47,800 nucleotides of DNA, taken from NCBI GenBank assembly GCA_026991755.1, contig JALXAX010000140.1, positions 1-47,800 of the forward strand, in the 5' to 3' direction. The notes beneath the pieces were generated by a model. That model ran no database searches, was not told the origin of the DNA, and worked only from the letters and a program-made list of their open reading frames with translations. The translations under genes and the position numbers were made by a program. Positions 44,639 through 47,800 of this stretch are shown here, one piece after another. The first letter of the stretch is position 1. Every line of letters begins with the position of its first letter. The DNA is from Thiotrichaceae bacterium. GTDB lineage: Bacteria > Pseudomonadota > Gammaproteobacteria > Thiotrichales > Thiotrichaceae.

Positions 44639-45615
44639 GCTAGTTCTCCTTGTAAATATATTTTGTTGAAATATTTATTAGTCCATTCATCGTTATATAT
44701 TGTGTCTAAATAGTTGTTGCCAAAATCTGGTGAAATTGTTACTACGCAAGCATCTGCTTTTATTTCATTTTTGTACTTACAAATACCAGACAGAATAGTA
44801 CCTGTAGAACCTCCAAACAATAATCCTTTTAAGGATAATTGTTTGCACAAATTAATTGTATCTTGCTCAGCTACATATACGATTTCATCGTATATTGATA
44901 ACTTACTAATTGGCGGCACTTTGCTAGTTCCAAGACCAGGTATTAATCTTTTTCCTGATTTTCCACCGAAAGTAACTGACCCAACAGAATCAACTGCTAT
45001 AATTTTTGTATCTGGAGACTTTAATTTAAAATAGCGACTTACACCAGAAAGTGTCCCCGTTGTTCCTGCTCCGACAAACAAATAATCAATTTTTTGAAAC
45101 TTTTTAAATATAGAGGGAGCTGTGGAACTGTAATGAGCGTCCACATTATCAATATTTTCATACTGATTTATCCATGTAAAAGACTTGTCTTTTGATACTA
45201 TATTTTTAATATACTTAATTCTCGAATTAAGATAACCACCATTTTCGTCTTTTTCAGTTATTTTGACAATTTCCGTCCCATAAGCCTTCATTAAGTTTTC
45301 CGATGTTGATAATAGATTTGGATCAGTAACGCAAACAAATTTATAACCTCTGACCGCACTAATGATACTAAGTGCAACGCCTAAATTACCAGAAGAGCTT
45401 TCAATCAAAGTGTCCCCTTTTTTAATTTTCCCACTCATTTCTAGTCTATCTACCATTCTGAGTGCCGACTTTATTTTGATTGAACCAGAAATTGAAAATC
45501 CTTCTAATTTGATATTAACAATATTATTTTCCAAGATAGTATCTAACGATATGTAAATATCATCAAATACTAATTCCAAAGGGTTTCTAGGTATCTCCAT
45601 TATTATTTTATCCAT
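44635..45615 (-). CDS. sbnA: SbnA-like N-(2-amino-2-carboxyethyl)-L-glutamate synthase (PLP)
   Basis: SbnA joins O-phospho-L-serine and L-glutamate by beta-replacement, the first step to L-2,3-diaminopropionate. It has 326 residues (S. aureus SbnA 326). Shared landmarks are LIESSSGNLGVALSIISA, NGGYLNSRI, TWINQY, IIAVDSVGSVTFGGK, LIPGLGTSKVP, LLFGGSTGTILSG and YLDTIYNDEW. The PLP-lysine loop is altered: SISGSIKIKSA where the family has NPGGSxKDR. The lysine is kept but the following Asp-Arg is not, so kinetics or substrate may differ. It is the first gene of the operon. Neither the ATG at 45615 nor the one at 45600 has a good ribosome site. Confidence 0.88.
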   Translation of the reverse strand: MDKIIMEIPRNPLELVFDDIYISLDTILENNIVNIKLEGFSISGSIKIKSALRMVDRLEMSGKIKKGDTLIESSSGNLGVALSIISAVRGYKFVCVTDPNLLSTSENLMKAYGTEIVKITEKDENGGYLNSRIKYIKNIVSKDKSFTWINQYENIDNVDAHYSSTAPSIFKKFQKIDYLFVGAGTTGTLSGVSRYFKLKSPDTKIIAVDSVGSVTFGGKSGKRLIPGLGTSKVPPISKLSIYDEIVYVAEQDTINLCKQLSLKGLLFGGSTGTILSGICKYKNEIKADACVVTISPDFGNNYLDTIYNDEWTNKYFNKIYLQGELA

Positions 45616-45668
45616 ATGAGTTTTGAAAGAATTAAAGATGCCCTGATGTTATTTAGCACCTAAAGACC

Positions 45669-45809
45669 GTAAGCGTTCACGCGTAGTATCAATAACTTGG
45701 AAATCAATAATTTACCAATGTGCTTGTAAATTATTGATGAAGCTTTTTTTGAGAGCTTAGTTGAATCAAATAGTTATATAACCTATTGATTCTTTGCGTG
45801 AACGCTTAC
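45669..45809. repeat. IS66-type MITE upstream of the diaminopropionate operon
   Basis: The 141-base element has ends GTAAGCGTTCACGC and, after a five-base difference, ATCAATA on both sides (right end GCGTGAACGCTTAC). GTAAGCG is the typical terminus of the IS66 family, which makes 8-bp duplications; here CTAAAGACC (45660-45668) and CTAACGACC (45810-45818) flank it with one mismatch. No transposase is inside. It lies 53 bases upstream of the sbnA start, so the operon promoter is either in that short gap or in the element. Confidence 0.82.
45703..45750 (+). terminator. Terminator-like hairpin inside the IS66-type MITE
   Basis: The perfect 13-bp stem ATCAATAATTTAC (45703-45715) with GTAAATTATTGAT (45726-45738) has a 10-base loop, followed by GAAGC and seven T. 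It is on the plus strand and would stop transcripts running away from the operon. The stem is all A/T but for two pairs, so its strength is doubtful. Confidence 0.45.
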
Positions 45810-45990
45810 CTAACGACCAATGTCATTGATTGACTTAAGGATGTAAACTACTGAATAGTTGTCGGTTCTCAAAATTTGAGCTATTTCTCCATGTTGCTGC
45901 AAGTGACTGATAGACGATGCTTTTTTGAATGTAAAATGTAAGTTCACCATGATATTTACTATCTGCTCGATAAATCAGCAATTTCATAAT

Positions 45991-46020
45991 ATCATAAACT
46001 TACGACCTTAAGTTTATGAT
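45991..46020. repeat. Perfect 12-bp palindrome
   Basis: ATCATAAACTTA (45991-46002) and TAAGTTTATGAT (46009-46020) flank the 6-base loop CGACCT. No T-run follows on either strand in the right place, so it is not a standard terminator. It could be an operator or a trace of an element end, and it overlaps the far end of the LysE remnant. Confidence 0.5.
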
Positions 46021-46388
46021 CCAAAAAAAATAATTTAGCATTTTTTCAATCCTTTTATTATCTGTTTACCTAGAAATATGATTGCCTGCAGTTACCCAAA
46101 TAAAATGAGTTGAAATATTTAATATTGCCAACATAATAACAAGTGTATAAATCTGAGCATTGTAATTAAAACTACAGTCAAGCAATGCGGAGAACATTAA
46201 AAATAACATTGTCCATCCTTCTGGGCTTAACATTTACAATATAACCCGTCTTCAAAGTAAAGGTATCGTTGTTAGAATCTGTCTCTTTTCTGCTGTTACT
46301 TATAAATTTGTAAGCTAAATAGACGATATATAAAGAATAAAGAAATTGAAGCATAAAAAAATCAAACTTGGATATAATTACAATATTT
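46000..46388 (-). pseudogene. LysE/RhtB-family amino-acid exporter remnant
   Basis: Broken frames on the minus strand give a consistent LysE C-terminal half. From 46388: FFMLQFLYSLYIVYLAYKFI (the helix-plus-LYLLYLGWK-type motif), then TFTLKTGYIVNV. A frameshift near 46220 occurs in the segment that corresponds to NPKAW, going on as GWTMLFLMFSALL, then AQIYTLVIMLAILNI and HFIWVTAGNHISR. A TAA at 46066-46068 interrupts it, and the same frame continues as NKRIEKMLNYFFWII, as in the family's last helix. LysE/RhtB proteins export amino acids. It has the same direction as, and lies upstream of, the diaminopropionate operon. The N-terminal half is not found. Confidence 0.55.
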
Positions 46389-46517
46389 CACATAAATAAA
46401 AACCTATTAGCAATGAGTAAATAATATAAGTGGAGTATAGGGAAGATGTAGGCTTAATCAAATAAAATATTTAAATGAGAGATAATAAGTAAGGGGTTGA
46501 AAATGTGCTGGAATAGA

Positions 46518-46669
46518 CCTGAATCCGTGATTTCATGAACACATATTAGACCACAAGAATCTAATATAAAAGATATTATAGCGTTAAATATTACCTGAAT
46601 CCGTGACTTCATGATCACAGATTAGACTACAAGCATCTGATATAAAAGATATAATGGCGTTAAACATTA
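46518..46669. repeat. Two tandem 76-bp repeats before the IS1380-type transposase
   Basis: Copies at 46518-46593 and 46594-46669 begin CCTGAATCCGTGA(T/C)TTCATGA and differ at roughly a dozen positions. CCTGA starts are compatible with IS1380-type termini, so the repeat may be a doubled left end of the element whose transposase follows 32 bases later. Confidence 0.75.
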
Positions 46670-46700
46670 CCAACCAAAGTTTCACTTGTCAGGTGAAGAA

Positions 46701-47800
46701 ATGAAACGCTTTATTTTAGAACAATCCAAAACTGAATTTTATACCTCTCATTCAGGTCTTGCCCTCATCGGGCAATTCATCAACCGATTCACTTCTTTAG
46801 GTAAAACCAGTCGAAAGATAAAGAAAAGACATGGCATTCCCAATATAGAATTACTACGATCTTTTTTAGGTCTGCTTTGTCTGGGGAAAAGCGATTACGA
46901 TGCATTGGAAAACCATCGAGCCGATCCCTTTTTCAAACAGGCACTGGGTATAAAACAAATGCCATCTGCTTCACGACTGCGCCAACGTTTTGATGAAGAT
47001 GCCACCGAACTGATGCCACCGAACTGATGCCACTCATTGATGCAGCCAACATTGAGTTTCTACAACGTGTTAAAGCCCCGATCACCGCCAACAAAGAAGG
47101 TTATGTCGTCATTGATGCCGACCTGTTCCCCATGGATAACAGCAAAACCAAAAAAGAAGGAGTTTCCCGCACCTACAAACAGTTCGACGGTTACGGTGCA
47201 ATGGCCGCCTATATCGGTGAAGAAGGCTGGAACATCGGTTGTGAACTGCGTGAAGGCAGTTGGCATTGTCAGAAAGAATTCAACTATACGCTGGAGCGTA
47301 TGATGGAACGCGCCAAAAGCCTCACAGCCCAGCCGCTATTAATGCGACTGGATAGTGGACATGATGCGATGGAAAACCGTTTCCAGATAAAAGAAGAAGG
47401 GATTGATTTCATTATTAAACATGGCTGTGTACTAAAATCCTGTTCCACAGAATTCATATTGAAATTAAATAGCAATAACAGGCACTTATCTTATTCTGCT
47501 TCAATGTGACTGAATGTGGTTACTAAGTTTTATAAATCAACAAGTTGACACCGTGGAACAGGAGCATAGTGCAGAGCCATGTTATTAAATGGAATCCCCG
47601 TCGTCAGGATCTAACTGAATGGGTCACAACAGCAGATGATCAAGCACAGTGGGAAACACACAGGGACGGTAAGCGGGTTGCACTCTTTAGTGAACGCATT
47701 AAAGAGACACTAAAGGACAAGACAGAGACCTTTCGCCGGGTCATTCGCGTGATTGAGCGCACCATTGATAAACACGGCCAGCGACTGCTGATTCCTGATA
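46701..47800 (+). pseudogene. IS1380-family transposase, broken by duplication and MITE insertion
   Basis: The ATG at 46701 follows CAGGTGAAGAA. Part one (LALIGQFINRFTSLGKTSRK, ADPFFKQALGIKQMPSASRL) stops at 47027 because GCCACCGAACTGAT is duplicated in tandem. Removing 14 bases joins it to part two (YVVIDADLFPMDNSKTKKEG, YKQFDGYGAMAAYIGEEGWN, ELREGSWHCQKE, LLMRLDSGHDAMEN). Part two is then broken by a 162-base insertion at 47420, and part three (WNPRRQDLTEWVTTADDQAQ, FSERIKETLKDKTETFRRVI) resumes in frame at 47590. DxxPxDNSxTKKEGV and RLDSGxD are the IS1380 catalytic blocks. The product is not functional. Confidence 0.9.
47420..47581. repeat. MITE-like element, family D, with 8-bp target duplication
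   Basis: The 162-base element has about 31-bp imperfect terminal repeats: CATGGCTGTGTACTAAAATC at the left and, read inward from the right, CATGGCTCTGCACTATGCTC; both then continue CTGTTCCAC. The flanks TTATTAAA (47412-47419 and 47582-47589) are an exact 8-bp target duplication. Excision of the element plus one repeat restores the transposase frame (IIK then WNPRR). Eight-base duplications and GGCTCTGCACTAT-type ends would fit an IS1595- or IS66-like parent; this is a guess. Confidence 0.9.

Larger units (their letters stand above)
46594..47800 (+). mobile_element. IS1380-family element, partial at window edge, disrupted
   Basis: The transposase gene begins at 46701 and runs off the window. 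The left end is placed tentatively at the second 76-bp repeat (CCTGAATCCGTG). The right end is not in view. It carries two lesions: a 14-base duplication and an inserted 162-base element. Confidence 0.7.

Noticed and set aside
45991-46020. Perfect palindrome as terminator of the diaminopropionate operon or of the LysE gene
   Set aside because: The T-run lies on the wrong side of the stem for the minus strand, and an A-run follows on the plus strand; kept only as a palindrome.
1-47800. tRNA or rRNA genes
   Set aside because: No cloverleaf, T-loop GGTTCGAATCC-type sequence or rRNA segment was recognised on either strand.

Overview
The window is a chromosomal stretch of a gammaproteobacterium. 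It carries conserved gammaproteobacterial blocks (ndk-rlmN-pilF-rodZ-hisS-yfgM-bamB, lptD-surA-pdxA, cmk-rpsA-ihfB-lapB-pyrF), the second-type elongation factor G of this class, LptD with its cysteine pairs and a probable GlyGly-CTERM protein. The moderately A+T-rich composition and large number of small mobile repeats would fit a Thiotrichales-like marine or sulfur-cycle lineage; that placement is an inference.

Layout. 1-4266 (minus): heavy-metal RND efflux operon czcC-czcB-czcA, with czcA cut by the window edge. 4267-6486: a repeat-rich spacer around a secreted GlyGly-CTERM protein gene. 6487-10353: EF-G2, an MBL-fold lipoprotein and an ArsR regulator. 10482-11857 (minus): folB and an unusual folK fused to a gamma-carbonic-anhydrase-like domain. 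12123-19019 (minus): lptD-surA-pdxA between two secreted proteins that look like NlpC/P60-type cysteine hydrolases. 19213-22263 (minus): a histidine-repeat lipoprotein and metG. 22458-28168 (plus): cmk, rpsA with a structured leader, ihfB, lapB and pyrF. 28391-35333 (minus): outer-membrane assembly, type IV pilus, cell shape and tRNA/rRNA genes. 35646-37514: a membrane-anchored coiled-coil protein.

37560-47800 is an accessory island bounded by insertion-sequence debris: an ISAs1 element inside an IS4-type remnant on the left and a broken IS1380-type element on the right. Between them lies a compact six-gene minus-strand operon: sbnA-like, sbnB-like, DadA-like FAD oxidoreductase, threonine-synthase-like PLP enzyme, BenE-like transporter and RidA. 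SbnA and SbnB together make L-2,3-diaminopropionate. No NRPS or siderophore synthetase is in view, so the operon may make or process a small diaminopropionate-derived amino acid not described as such. A decayed LysE-type amino-acid exporter, too broken to be seen as one ORF, lies just upstream on the same strand.

Small non-autonomous elements are a theme of the window. At least four terminal-repeat groups fold into long hairpins sharing the same apex, AATAG-loop-CTATT. Three insertions can be dated to a precise site by target duplications: one at the lapB-pyrF junction (7 bp), one at the rlmN-pilF junction (5 bp) and one within the IS1380 transposase (8 bp, excision restores the frame). All functional calls come from reading the sequence and from memory of protein families; no database search was run.
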